NCBI GenBank assembly: GCA_947455845.1
Contig: CANGQE010000050.1
Span: 1 to 8,017, forward strand
Origin: Rickettsiales bacterium
GTDB lineage: Bacteria > Pseudomonadota > Alphaproteobacteria > Rickettsiales > UBA1997
Length of the DNA: 8,017 nucleotides
Reading direction: 5' to 3'
The notes below the pieces were generated by a model that had not been told where the DNA came from, did not search any database, and was given only the letters and a program-made list of their open reading frames with translations. The translations under genes were made by a program, and so were the position numbers. How positions within the stretch are numbered: the first letter of the stretch is position 1; each line of letters begins with the position of its first letter. Positions 1 through 6,611 of this stretch are shown here, one piece after another.

Positions 1-378
1 GATGTAGCAAGTATTAGCATTAATGGCACGTGAAGCAATTAGACAACCTTCAAGTAGCTTGTGCGGATCGTTACGCAGAATGTCGCGGTCTTTACAAGTT
101 CCCGGTTCGGATTCATCAGCATTAATTACTAAATAATGCGGCTTGCCTTCTTTGGGATCGGCTTTTTTCGGAACGAAAGACCATTTGGTTCCTGTTGGGA
201 AACCTGCGCCACCACGGCCGCGCAAGCCCGAATCTTTAACTTGCTGAATCAACCATTCTACACCCTGATCTAGAAATTTTTTAGTATCCGACCAGTCGCC
301 CCTCTTTTTTGCAGCTTCTAAATTTGCTGATTGGTATCCGTAAAGATTGGTAAAAATTTTATCCTGTTCTTTAAGCAT
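1..378 (-). CDS. nuoF: NADH-quinone oxidoreductase subunit F, N-terminal part (cut by window edge)
   Basis: Subunit of respiratory complex I that binds NADH and FMN and passes electrons into the iron-sulfur chain on the cytoplasmic arm. Read on the minus strand, the first 126 codons run from an ATG at 378-376 (MLKEQDKIFTNLYGY) to the window edge with no stop. The glycine-rich FMN/NADH-site motif RGRGGAGFPTGTKW lies at residues 53-66, and the family-typical NADESEPGTCKDR is at residues 87-98, followed by the DPHKLLEG segment. The [4Fe-4S] cysteines of the family are in the C-terminal part, outside the window. The start is the first ATG before the conserved domain and gives a normal-length N-terminus; no clear Shine-Dalgarno precedes it. 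No nuoE lies directly upstream, and the next gene is divergent, so this nuoF is not in the classical nuoE-nuoF arrangement. The identification is secure. Confidence 0.96.
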   Translation of the reverse strand, partial: MLKEQDKIFTNLYGYQSANLEAAKKRGDWSDTKKFLDQGVEWLIQQVKDSGLRGRGGAGFPTGTKWSFVPKKADPKEGKPHYLVINADESEPGTCKDRDILRNDPHKLLEGCLIASRAINANTCYI

Positions 379-708
379 TTTTTTGAAAATTTTTGTAGGG
401 GAAATTTTGCGAGAGAGAAATTATGGCGCGATGCTAAATTTGCTTTTACTAAAATCAAGAAAGCAGCAAATTATTTGAATCTACAATATTTAGATGAGTA
501 AAGATTGATTAAAAAAACTTCGAGGATAAAAACTATTCTCCGATCCTGCGCCCGTAATTTTCAAGCTACTTTAATCCTCTTGAAGATGCCAAATTTTTTT
601 TGGCCCGAAAAATCAGCACAAATCAGGAGAGAAAAATATACCGTACCCTGCAAAGTTGGGGTAAAATTGCCCAATCTTTAGGCTTAAAAAAGTTAATAAA
701 AATTTGAA
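379..708. other. Intergenic region between divergent nuoF and secretin genes
   Basis: About 330 bases with no convincing intact gene. It must hold the promoters of both divergent genes, but I could not pick a -35/-10 pair with good spacing on either strand. A short hairpin (GCCAAA 588-593, TTTGGC 599-604) is visible without a following T-run. On the plus strand, two stretches read like protein: 421-501 (WRDAKFAFTKIKKAANYLNL, ending in TAA) and 513-707, broken by one TAA at 555-557 and containing IYRTLQSWGKIAQSLGLKKL before a TGA at 705-707. Neither has a good start codon and they are in different frames. They may be the eroded end of a lost gene, or chance open reading in AT-rich DNA. Confidence 0.6.
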
Positions 709-2283
709 GTGTCAAAATTAAATAATCTTCTCAAAAAAATTATTATTATTCTGCCCCTTTTTTTAACGCAGCTTTCTTGTTCTGGCCCTATTGATCCCTT
801 TGACACTCAAAACAAGCTCGACCGTTCTGATCTAAAAGATGCGATGATGAAGGATCCCAAGAAAATCTCTAAAAATAAAAAGGCCGATACTTTAAAAATT
901 GAGGCCCCAATCCCTAAGATTTCCAGATTAATTATGGCTCCACCGCCGCCGGTAATAGGTGGGACTAAAACCATTTCTTTTTCAGTTACTGAGCAAGTAC
1001 CTCTAAAAGACGTTTTAATTGAGCTTGGTCGTGCCGCTCAAATTGATATTGACCTCGATCCCGGAATTTCCGGAGGCATCATTCTAAACGCCAAAAATCG
1101 CCCTTTCAAAGAGGTCATTGACCGCATTGCGACCTTGGGAGATTTACGCTACTCTTACGAAAATGGAGTTTTGCACTTTGAACGCGACACGCCTTACATG
1201 AAAAATTATTTCGTTGATTATTTGGTTGGTAGCCAACTTTGGACGGATGTGGAAGCCAATATCGCCTCCTTATTATCAACATCAGCACCAATAGCGGCCG
1301 CATCTTTTGCCGCTTCGGAAGGGTCCACAAGAACTACCGCCTCTTCTCTTTCTCCCAACAGGGCGGCCGGAATTATTTCGATTTTTGCAACCGCTAAAGA
1401 ACATAGCTTAGTTACTAAATATTTAGCTGATGTTGAGAAAAGCGCTTCCATGCAGGTTTTAATTGAGGCTAAAGTTGTTGAAGTATCTTTGACCGAGACC
1501 TATAAAACCGGCATTAGCTGGACTGTATTTGGCAGTCGCAACAATACTACAGCCTCTAATAGTAACGCCGTTACCGACTCTTCGGGCGCCATTCAGGGCA
1601 TCAGCTATATTGGAGAAAGCCTACTTGGCGTGGACCTTAACGCTTCAGTAACCGCGCTGGAAACATTTGGAACTACTCGCACCATTTCCAGTCCGCGCTT
1701 GCATGCCATCAACAACCAAAAAGCCTCTTTGAATTTCGGCGATAAATTGGTTTATTTTAAAATTGATGCCAATCAAAACGTCACCACAACATCGGGCTCT
1801 ACTCCTGTCACCACATCAAGCGTCACCTCGACCAAGATGGAAGAAAATGTTGGGGTACAGCTGGAAATCGTGCCCTCTATTAACACCAAAACCAATGAAA
1901 TTCTCATGAGCATTAAGCCAACTTTGTCGATTAAAAGTGGCGAGGTAGAAGATCCGGCAAGCCCTGAAGGCTTCACCAATTTGGTTCCTGTTATCCAAAC
2001 CAGAACCATCGACACCATTGCCAAAGTCAAAAGCGGCAATATTTTAGTAATTGGCGGCTTGATGAAAGATACCACCATCAATGATGATTCCGGCGTTCCT
2101 TTTTTAAGCAGAATTCCAATTCTAGGATATCTCTTTAAAGCAAACTCAAAAGATACTGCAATTGTTGAAACCGTGATCTTTATCAAGGCCACTATTGTGA
2201 AAAGCACTTCCTCAGTTGGCAAAGTTGATCGCGCCTTCCAAGAAAAATTTGATACTAATAAACGTCGTTTTTTTGAAAACTAA
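709..2283 (+). CDS. Secretin-family outer-membrane protein (MshL/PilQ/PulD-like)
   Basis: Secretins form the large ring-shaped outer-membrane channel of type II secretion, type IV pilus and related systems. The N-terminus is a hydrophobic signal (residues 9-23) ending in QLSC, so Cys24 may be lipidated, although Gln at -3 is atypical for a lipobox. An STN-like domain spans about residues 88-160 (VPLKDVLIELGRAAQIDIDL onward). A secretin core runs from about 248 (VLIEAKVVEVSL) to 498, including TRTISSPRLHAINNQKASL, ENVGVQLEIVPSI, SGNILVIGGLMKD and the hallmark VPFLSRIPILGYLF at 463-476. The layout with a single STN-like domain resembles MshL-type secretins more than PulD with several N-domains. 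Ser/Thr/Ala-rich segments at about 187-215 and 355-377 are probably flexible loops. The GTG start at 709 is the first possible start after an in-frame TAA at 697-699 and gives the signal sequence. The permease gene follows 2 bases after the stop. The family is sure; the system it serves is unknown because no pilus or secretion partners are in the window. Confidence 0.9.
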   Translation: MSKLNNLLKKIIIILPLFLTQLSCSGPIDPFDTQNKLDRSDLKDAMMKDPKKISKNKKADTLKIEAPIPKISRLIMAPPPPVIGGTKTISFSVTEQVPLKDVLIELGRAAQIDIDLDPGISGGIILNAKNRPFKEVIDRIATLGDLRYSYENGVLHFERDTPYMKNYFVDYLVGSQLWTDVEANIASLLSTSAPIAAASFAASEGSTRTTASSLSPNRAAGIISIFATAKEHSLVTKYLADVEKSASMQVLIEAKVVEVSLTETYKTGISWTVFGSRNNTTASNSNAVTDSSGAIQGISYIGESLLGVDLNASVTALETFGTTRTISSPRLHAINNQKASLNFGDKLVYFKIDANQNVTTTSGSTPVTTSSVTSTKMEENVGVQLEIVPSINTKTNEILMSIKPTLSIKSGEVEDPASPEGFTNLVPVIQTRTIDTIAKVKSGNILVIGGLMKDTTINDDSGVPFLSRIPILGYLFKANSKDTAIVETVIFIKATIVKSTSSVGKVDRAFQEKFDTNKRRFFEN

Positions 2284-2285
2284 CC

Positions 2286-3047
2286 ATGAAATCAATTCTA
2301 AAATATATTCTCCTAACGGGCATTAGAGATAGGCTTTATCTAGGCCTCTTTATCACCTTAATTGCATCATTCTCTATTTCTATTTTCTTGGGGTCGACCG
2401 CTCTGGCAGAACAGCAACAAACAACTGCTGCTTACATTGCCGGCTCTTCCCGCGTGATACTTTCAATCGGCATGATTTTGTTTGTTTGCCTCAATCTCAA
2501 CCGAGCTTTTGAAAATAAAGAGGTTGAATTCATCCTTTCCAAAGCAATCTCGCGTGAGCAATTTGTTTTGGGATATCTAGCCGGATTTTTTATCGCCGCT
2601 TTTCTGATTTTTATTCCATTAATCAGCGCCATTTTAATCGTCACTCAATCTAATAAATTTGGGCTTTTAATGTGGTCAGCCACCCTACTTTCTGAGTTAA
2701 TGATCGTGATCTCTTTCTCACTTTTATCTTCACTAATTCTAAAAAATTCCTTTTCCGCAATCATGGCCTCTTTCGGCTTCTACATTATCTCGCGGCTAAT
2801 GGGCGTTTTTGTATTGGCGATTGAATTACCTCAAGATTTTACTCAAGCTAAAAATCACGCTCTTGCTACAGGTCTAAAGTTTTTCTCGGCACTCTTTCCA
2901 CGCCTTGATCTTTTCGGACAAAGCGAATGGCTAAATTACGGCGTCACCGATTTCGGCAATCTAAAAGTAATTTTGTGGCAATCGCTAATCTACATTCCTC
3001 TAATGATTTTCATGTCATTTCACGACTTTAAAAAGAAGCAGTTCTAG
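2286..3047 (+). CDS. ABC-2-type transporter permease subunit (NosY-like)
   Basis: A 253-residue integral inner-membrane protein with about six hydrophobic segments (roughly 18-38, 54-71, 95-118, 128-152, 156-179 and 228-245) and a basic C-terminal tail (FKKKQF). The cytoplasmic stretch between the second and third segments, RAFENKEVEFILSKAISREQFVLGY (residues 73-97), resembles the coupling region of ABC-2/NosY permeases, in which a charged loop ending in 'ar-P/A-S/R-xx-f-l-gk' meets the ATPase. Such permeases work with a separate ATP-binding subunit; none is adjacent here, so the partner must be encoded elsewhere, or the exporter at 4715 could conceivably not serve since it has its own membrane domain. 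The ATG is 2 bases after the secretin stop, indicating transcriptional and probably translational coupling. The substrate cannot be inferred. It could also be a membrane protein of ABC-2 ancestry with another role. Confidence 0.75.
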   Translation: MKSILKYILLTGIRDRLYLGLFITLIASFSISIFLGSTALAEQQQTTAAYIAGSSRVILSIGMILFVCLNLNRAFENKEVEFILSKAISREQFVLGYLAGFFIAAFLIFIPLISAILIVTQSNKFGLLMWSATLLSELMIVISFSLLSSLILKNSFSAIMASFGFYIISRLMGVFVLAIELPQDFTQAKNHALATGLKFFSALFPRLDLFGQSEWLNYGVTDFGNLKVILWQSLIYIPLMIFMSFHDFKKKQF

Positions 3048-3049
3048 GA
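3045..3049 (+). promoter_or_regulatory. Shine-Dalgarno-like TAGGA overlapping the permease stop codon
   Basis: TAGGA at 3045-3049 contains the permease stop codon TAG and lies 6 bases before the ATG at 3056. It is the clearest ribosome-binding-like site in the window and supports that start and translational coupling of the two genes. Most other starts here lack a visible purine-rich site. Confidence 0.45.
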
Positions 3050-3055
3050 CTTCCA

Positions 3056-3814
3056 ATGAATTTCAAACTTTTTTACCACGTCTATTCCCATAAAATTTTC
3101 TTCTGGCTTTTCCTTGCTACTTTTGGATGCCAGATTTTTTTGTGGAAGGAAACTGAAAATGTTAAACCACGCTTCGACATTGTAGCTCCGGCTCCAAGCA
3201 AATATTTAATCTCCGCTCTTTCCCTCGGCGACAAAGAATTTTTATTTCGCATCTTGGCAGCAAAGCTGCAAAATTCCGGCGATGTTTTCGCTGGCTTCAT
3301 TTCACTAAAAAATTACGATTACACCCGAATTTACCAATGGATGAAGGTGCTTGACGAGTTGAACAGCAAATCAACTTGGGTTCCATCTTTGGCCAGCTAC
3401 TATTTCGCTCAAACCCAAAATCGTCCCGATACGATCTACATCGTAAATTACTTGGATGAACATGCTTCGAAAGATATCGACGCTAATTGGTGGTGGTTTT
3501 ATCAGGCCATTTACATTGCTAAAAATAACCTCCGTGACATGGATCGAGCTTTGGAGCTTTCTTACAAACTTGCTCAAAATAACGCCAAAAATGCTCCGCT
3601 TTGGACCAAACAAATGCCCGCCTTCATCAATGAAAATTTAGGCGAAGGCTGCATGGCCTTCCTGATTATTGAAAATCTAATCAAAGAAAGTGAAGACGGC
3701 ACCAGACAAGTTACTCCTGAAGATCTAAACTTTATGCGCCATTTCATCAATGAGCGCCTGTCCAAATTACAAAAACAAAAATTCGATCCCCGCAAATGTC
3801 GCAAGAGTCATTAA
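3056..3814 (+). CDS. Membrane-anchored helical-repeat (TPR-like) protein of unknown function
   Basis: A 252-residue protein. Residues 13-30 form one hydrophobic segment (IFFWLFLATFGCQIFLW), probably an uncleaved signal anchor, with the rest likely periplasmic. The remainder is helical and aromatic-rich: a conserved-looking core SKYLISALSLGDKEFLFRIL (48-67), then KNYDYTRIYQWMKVLDELN (85-103), WVPSLASYYFAQTQN (108-122), DANWWWFYQAIYIAKNNLRD (142-161), MDRALELSYKLAQNN (162-176) and PLWTKQMPAFINENLGE (181-197). The spacing of Trp/Tyr/Ala-rich helix pairs resembles degenerate tetratricopeptide repeats. I recall similar uncharacterised alphaproteobacterial proteins encoded next to ABC-2 permeases, but cannot verify this here. 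It lies 8 bases after the permease gene and its 3' end overlaps nadC by 19 bases. A working guess is an accessory subunit of the permease or secretin; no function can be assigned. Confidence 0.8.
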   Translation: MNFKLFYHVYSHKIFFWLFLATFGCQIFLWKETENVKPRFDIVAPAPSKYLISALSLGDKEFLFRILAAKLQNSGDVFAGFISLKNYDYTRIYQWMKVLDELNSKSTWVPSLASYYFAQTQNRPDTIYIVNYLDEHASKDIDANWWWFYQAIYIAKNNLRDMDRALELSYKLAQNNAKNAPLWTKQMPAFINENLGEGCMAFLIIENLIKESEDGTRQVTPEDLNFMRHFINERLSKLQKQKFDPRKCRKSH

Positions 3815-4650
3815 AAAAAGAAATCGCCAAAATTGTTAAAATCGCCCTGCGTGAAGATTGCGCTTTTAACGATGCTACTTCTGATTTAACCATTCCAAAA
3901 AACAGCTTCATTACCTTTGAAATCAACGCTCGTGAAGAAATTATTTTCTGCGGTAAAGAAATTATTTCGGAAGTTTTTTCTCAATTACAAAACTCCAAAA
4001 AATTCAAAAACTCTCTACTCGATTTTAAAATTCTTGCCAAAGATGGCAATGCCGTGGGATCACAAAAATCAATCGCTCGCGGCACCGGAGATGCTAAATT
4101 AATTTTTGCTGCCGAAAGGGTAATGCTCAATTTGATCCAGCATTTAAGCGGAGTGGCAACTCTCACCCAAAAATTTGCTCAAGCTCTGGGAAATAAAAAA
4201 ATCAAAATTTTAGATACTAGAAAAACTCTACCAAGTTACCGAACTTTACAAAAATATGCCGTCACAGTTGGCGGTGGAAAAAATCACCGCTTCAGCTTGG
4301 CCGACATGATTCTGATAAAAGACAATCACATTGCAGCAGCAGGAAGTGTGGCAAAAGCGATTGCGGCTTGCAAAGGTTCTAAGTTAAAAATTGAAGTTGA
4401 ATGCGATACTTTTGAACAAGTGAAAGAGGCTTTAGAATCAAAGCCCGACATCATAATGCTCGACAATATGAAAATCGCCGAGCTGAAAAAATCGATTAAG
4501 TTGATTGGTAAAAAGGCCAAGATTGAAGTTTCCGGTGGAATTAGTTTGGAAAATATTGGAAGTTTTTCTGAGTTAGAAATTGATTTTATTTCGATTGGAT
4601 CGCTGACGCATTCGGTAAGAGCGGTGGATATTGGATTAGATGTTAAGTAA
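3796..4650 (+). CDS. nadC: Nicotinate-nucleotide pyrophosphorylase (carboxylating), quinolinate phosphoribosyltransferase
   Basis: Cytoplasmic enzyme converting quinolinate and PRPP to nicotinate mononucleotide, CO2 and pyrophosphate, the entry of quinolinate into NAD synthesis. The 284-residue length is normal for the family. The N-terminal domain has REDCAFNDATSDLTIP (19-34). The barrel carries ERVMLNLIQHLSGVATLT (107-124), ILDTRKTLPSYRTLQKYAV (138-156), GGGKNHRFSLADMILIKDNH (159-178), EVECDTFEQVKEAL (200-213), DIIMLDNM (218-225), KIEVSGGISLENI (242-254) and DFISIGSLTHS (263-273). These hold the conserved substrate-binding Arg, His and Lys residues. The ATG at 3796 lies inside the end of the preceding gene (19-base overlap, different frame), giving the right N-terminus and suggesting coupled translation. 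The related ModD is unlikely given the full NadC-like motifs. No nadA or nadB is visible, so whether quinolinate is made or imported is open. Confidence 0.95.
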   Translation: MSQESLKKEIAKIVKIALREDCAFNDATSDLTIPKNSFITFEINAREEIIFCGKEIISEVFSQLQNSKKFKNSLLDFKILAKDGNAVGSQKSIARGTGDAKLIFAAERVMLNLIQHLSGVATLTQKFAQALGNKKIKILDTRKTLPSYRTLQKYAVTVGGGKNHRFSLADMILIKDNHIAAAGSVAKAIAACKGSKLKIEVECDTFEQVKEALESKPDIIMLDNMKIAELKKSIKLIGKKAKIEVSGGISLENIGSFSELEIDFISIGSLTHSVRAVDIGLDVK

Positions 4651-4657
4651 TACCGTG

Positions 4658-4687
4658 AGATAGATCCTGAAACAAGTTCGGATCTAT
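4658..4687. repeat. Partial copy of dispersed palindromic repeat, forming a hairpin
   Basis: ATAGATCC (4660-4667) and GGATCTAT (4680-4687) form a perfect 8-base inverted repeat; allowing a bulged T, GAA and TTC extend the stem inward. Positions 4658-4679 are identical over 22 bases to the reverse complement of 6572-6593, the right arm of the element at 6500-6592. It therefore looks like one arm of that family, closed into a small hairpin. It sits 7 bases after the nadC stop and 27 before the next gene. It has no T-run, so an intrinsic terminator is not supported, though it could stabilise the nadC mRNA 3' end. Confidence 0.75.
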
Positions 4688-4714
4688 TCGCACAAACTAT
4701 CCTTAAAACAGAAA

Positions 4715-6490
4715 ATGCAAAAACCGAAAACCTCAATCCCATTCCTACTTCACTCCCTAAAACCCTTCAAATTCTACCTAGGTCTTCATCTTTTCGTCAT
4801 TCTCTACAACGCCATTGACCTCTCACTTTGGCCTTACGTTTCAAAGCTTCTAATCGACAAACTATCCACCACTCCTCACGAGCAAATAATCCCAACTATC
4901 TGGCCCATCGCCTTACTCCTAATAATACTTACTCTTTTACCCGGACTCGTCTGGCGTCTTGCTGATTTTTCTTGGATGAATTTGACGCCGGCAATGAAGA
5001 AAAAAATCACATCCGAGTCAATGGATTACGCGATGCAACATTCTCACAATTTTTTTCAAAATAATTTTTCCGGATCAATTGCTAATAAAGTTCGCGACCT
5101 CGCCAACTCAACTCCACAAATGCTTGCCAAAATACTTTACAATTTTTTAAACGTAATTTTAAGCCTCCTAATTGCCTTTTTTACTCTTTACTCAATTCAC
5201 AAATTATTTGCTTTTGCTCTAATTTTCTGGGCCGGAATTTTTATTTTAATGGCCTTTAAGGCATCTAAATTAACCAATCCTTTCTCAATTGCCGCAGCAG
5301 ATCAGCAAACTAGAATAATGGGCAACTTAGTTGATGTTTTAAGTAATATTTCCAATGTCAGATTCTTTTCCCGATCTCGTTTTGAAAGCAGTAAAATCAA
5401 GTCCTTACAAGATGACTACACTAAAATTTCTAAGAAGCGGAATATTTTTCTAATTAAATTTTACCTAATTCACGCTTGCACTTTTTCAGCCTATTTTTGC
5501 TTTTGTATTGTCGCTTTAATTTGGCTTTATTCCCAAGGCCTTGTGACTCTAGGTGATTTTCTTCTACTCTTCACCATTAACAATTGGATCATTCATTTAA
5601 TGTGGATGACAGCAAATGAGTTGAATGGATTCTTGGAAGATGTTGGCACAATTAACCAAGCTCTGTCGGTGATTAATGAACCTTTGCAAATCAAAGATTT
5701 ACCTGATTCTAAAACTATTTCTGTAACTCGCGGTGAAATCACATTTGAAAATGTCGGCTTCACTTACCACAAAAATTCTGAACCGCTTTTTTGCAATAAA
5801 TCTCTGACCATAAAATCAGGACAGAAAGTTGGTTTAGTAGGGCATTCCGGTGGTGGAAAAACTACTTTTGTAAATTTAATTCTACGATTTTTTGATGTTG
5901 ATTCAGGGCATATTTTGATCGATGGTCAGGATATTTCTAAAGTCACTCAAGAATCTCTCCGCTCTTCTATTGGAATGATTCCCCAAGATCCTTCACTTTT
6001 CCACCGCACACTTTTAGAGAATATTTCTTACGGATCATTTAATGCTTCCGAGTCTGAAGTTATTGAGGCCACTAAAAAGGCTCACGCTCACGAATTTATT
6101 AAAAAACTTACTCAAGGCTACGATTCTTTAGTTGGTGAACGCGGCGTTAAACTATCCGGTGGACAACGTCAACGTATTGCGATTGCCCGCGCTTTTTTAA
6201 AAAATGCACCAATTTTAATTTTGGACGAGGCCACTAGTCAGCTTGATTCAATTACTGAAAATTTAATTCAGGACAGCTTAGAAAATCTAATGAGTGGCAA
6301 AACCACCATTGTCATTGCCCACCGTCTTTCCACCCTTAAAAATATGGATCGTATTTTAGTTTTTGATTCAGGAAAAATTGTTGAAGATGGATCACATCAA
6401 GAACTTCTTGAATTAAATGGTACTTACAAAAAACTTTGGGATTCGCAAGTGGGTGGCTTCATTCCTGATTCTACCTTAGACGCTAATTAA
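4715..6490 (+). CDS. ABC exporter half-transporter with fused membrane and ATPase domains (MsbA/multidrug type)
   Basis: Inner-membrane ATP-driven exporter expected to act as a homodimer. The 591-residue protein has the standard order: a membrane domain with about six helices (roughly 18-40, 60-84, 138-160, 163-184, 248-273, 278-300), then a nucleotide-binding domain from about residue 340. Visible motifs are Walker A GHSGGGKTT (376-384), Q-loop Gln424 in MIPQDPSLF, signature LSGGQRQRIAIARA (480-493), Walker B ILILDEATS (500-508), D-loop QLDS instead of the common ALDS, and H-loop His536 in IVIAHRLST. All catalytic residues are present, so it should be active. Substrate is not predictable: MsbA lipid flippases, drug exporters and other type IV ABC exporters share this plan. 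The ATG at 4715 gives a normal N-terminus; no strong Shine-Dalgarno is seen. It follows nadC by 64 bases containing a palindromic repeat and is followed by a longer related repeat. Confidence 0.93.
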   Translation: MQKPKTSIPFLLHSLKPFKFYLGLHLFVILYNAIDLSLWPYVSKLLIDKLSTTPHEQIIPTIWPIALLLIILTLLPGLVWRLADFSWMNLTPAMKKKITSESMDYAMQHSHNFFQNNFSGSIANKVRDLANSTPQMLAKILYNFLNVILSLLIAFFTLYSIHKLFAFALIFWAGIFILMAFKASKLTNPFSIAAADQQTRIMGNLVDVLSNISNVRFFSRSRFESSKIKSLQDDYTKISKKRNIFLIKFYLIHACTFSAYFCFCIVALIWLYSQGLVTLGDFLLLFTINNWIIHLMWMTANELNGFLEDVGTINQALSVINEPLQIKDLPDSKTISVTRGEITFENVGFTYHKNSEPLFCNKSLTIKSGQKVGLVGHSGGGKTTFVNLILRFFDVDSGHILIDGQDISKVTQESLRSSIGMIPQDPSLFHRTLLENISYGSFNASESEVIEATKKAHAHEFIKKLTQGYDSLVGERGVKLSGGQRQRIAIARAFLKNAPILILDEATSQLDSITENLIQDSLENLMSGKTTIVIAHRLSTLKNMDRILVFDSGKIVEDGSHQELLELNGTYKKLWDSQVGGFIPDSTLDAN

Positions 6491-6499
6491 ATTTTAGTT

Positions 6500-6592
6500 G
6501 ATAGATCCTAAAAACAAATTCAGGATGACGGAGTCTTGGAGAAGGACGTCCCTCTCTCTCGGCGTCATCCTGAACTTGTTTCAGGATCTATC
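6500..6592. repeat. Dispersed palindromic repeat element (long imperfect inverted repeat)
   Basis: Arms at 6500-6530 and 6563-6592 are reverse complements apart from two substitutions and one extra A in the left arm. Flanking A/T-rich bases (from about 6490 to about 6603) extend the pairing imperfectly. The loop contains a second hairpin, 6539-6547 with 6548-6556 (one mismatch), centred on the perfect palindrome GGACGTCC. The whole can fold as a cruciform or long RNA hairpin. Its 22-base core recurs at 4658-4679. One reading of the right arm encodes VILNLFQDL, a peptide often seen as a false N-terminal or internal tract in genomes rich in this repeat type. There is no transposase and no clear target duplication; it resembles a non-autonomous palindromic element. 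It fills nearly the whole gap between the ABC exporter and the nucleotidyltransferase. Confidence 0.85.
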
Positions 6593-6611
6593 TAAAAATT
6601 TTCACAAACCA

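Noticed and set aside
588..604. Terminator or regulatory hairpin GCCAAA/TTTGGC
   Set aside because: The stem is only 6 bp around a T tract, with no suitable downstream T-run on either strand.
656..708. Sigma-70 promoter upstream of the secretin gene (TAAAAT or TTAATA as -10)
   Set aside because: No -35 hexamer with acceptable spacing; such A/T-rich matches are expected by chance here.
1773..2222. 149-codon minus-strand open frame opposite the secretin gene
   Set aside because: It is antisense to the strongly conserved secretin core and shows no recognisable domain.
4660..4687. Intrinsic terminator after nadC
   Set aside because: The hairpin has a short stem and no T-run follows; it is better explained as a repeat copy.
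4326..4742. 138-codon minus-strand open frame opposite nadC
   Set aside because: It lies antisense to conserved NadC motifs and crosses the repeat at 4658-4687; no domain is recognisable.
6498..6611. Upstream TTG start giving the nucleotidyltransferase a 38-residue N-terminal extension
   Set aside because: The extension is entirely the palindromic repeat read as protein; the conserved fold begins immediately after ATG 6612.
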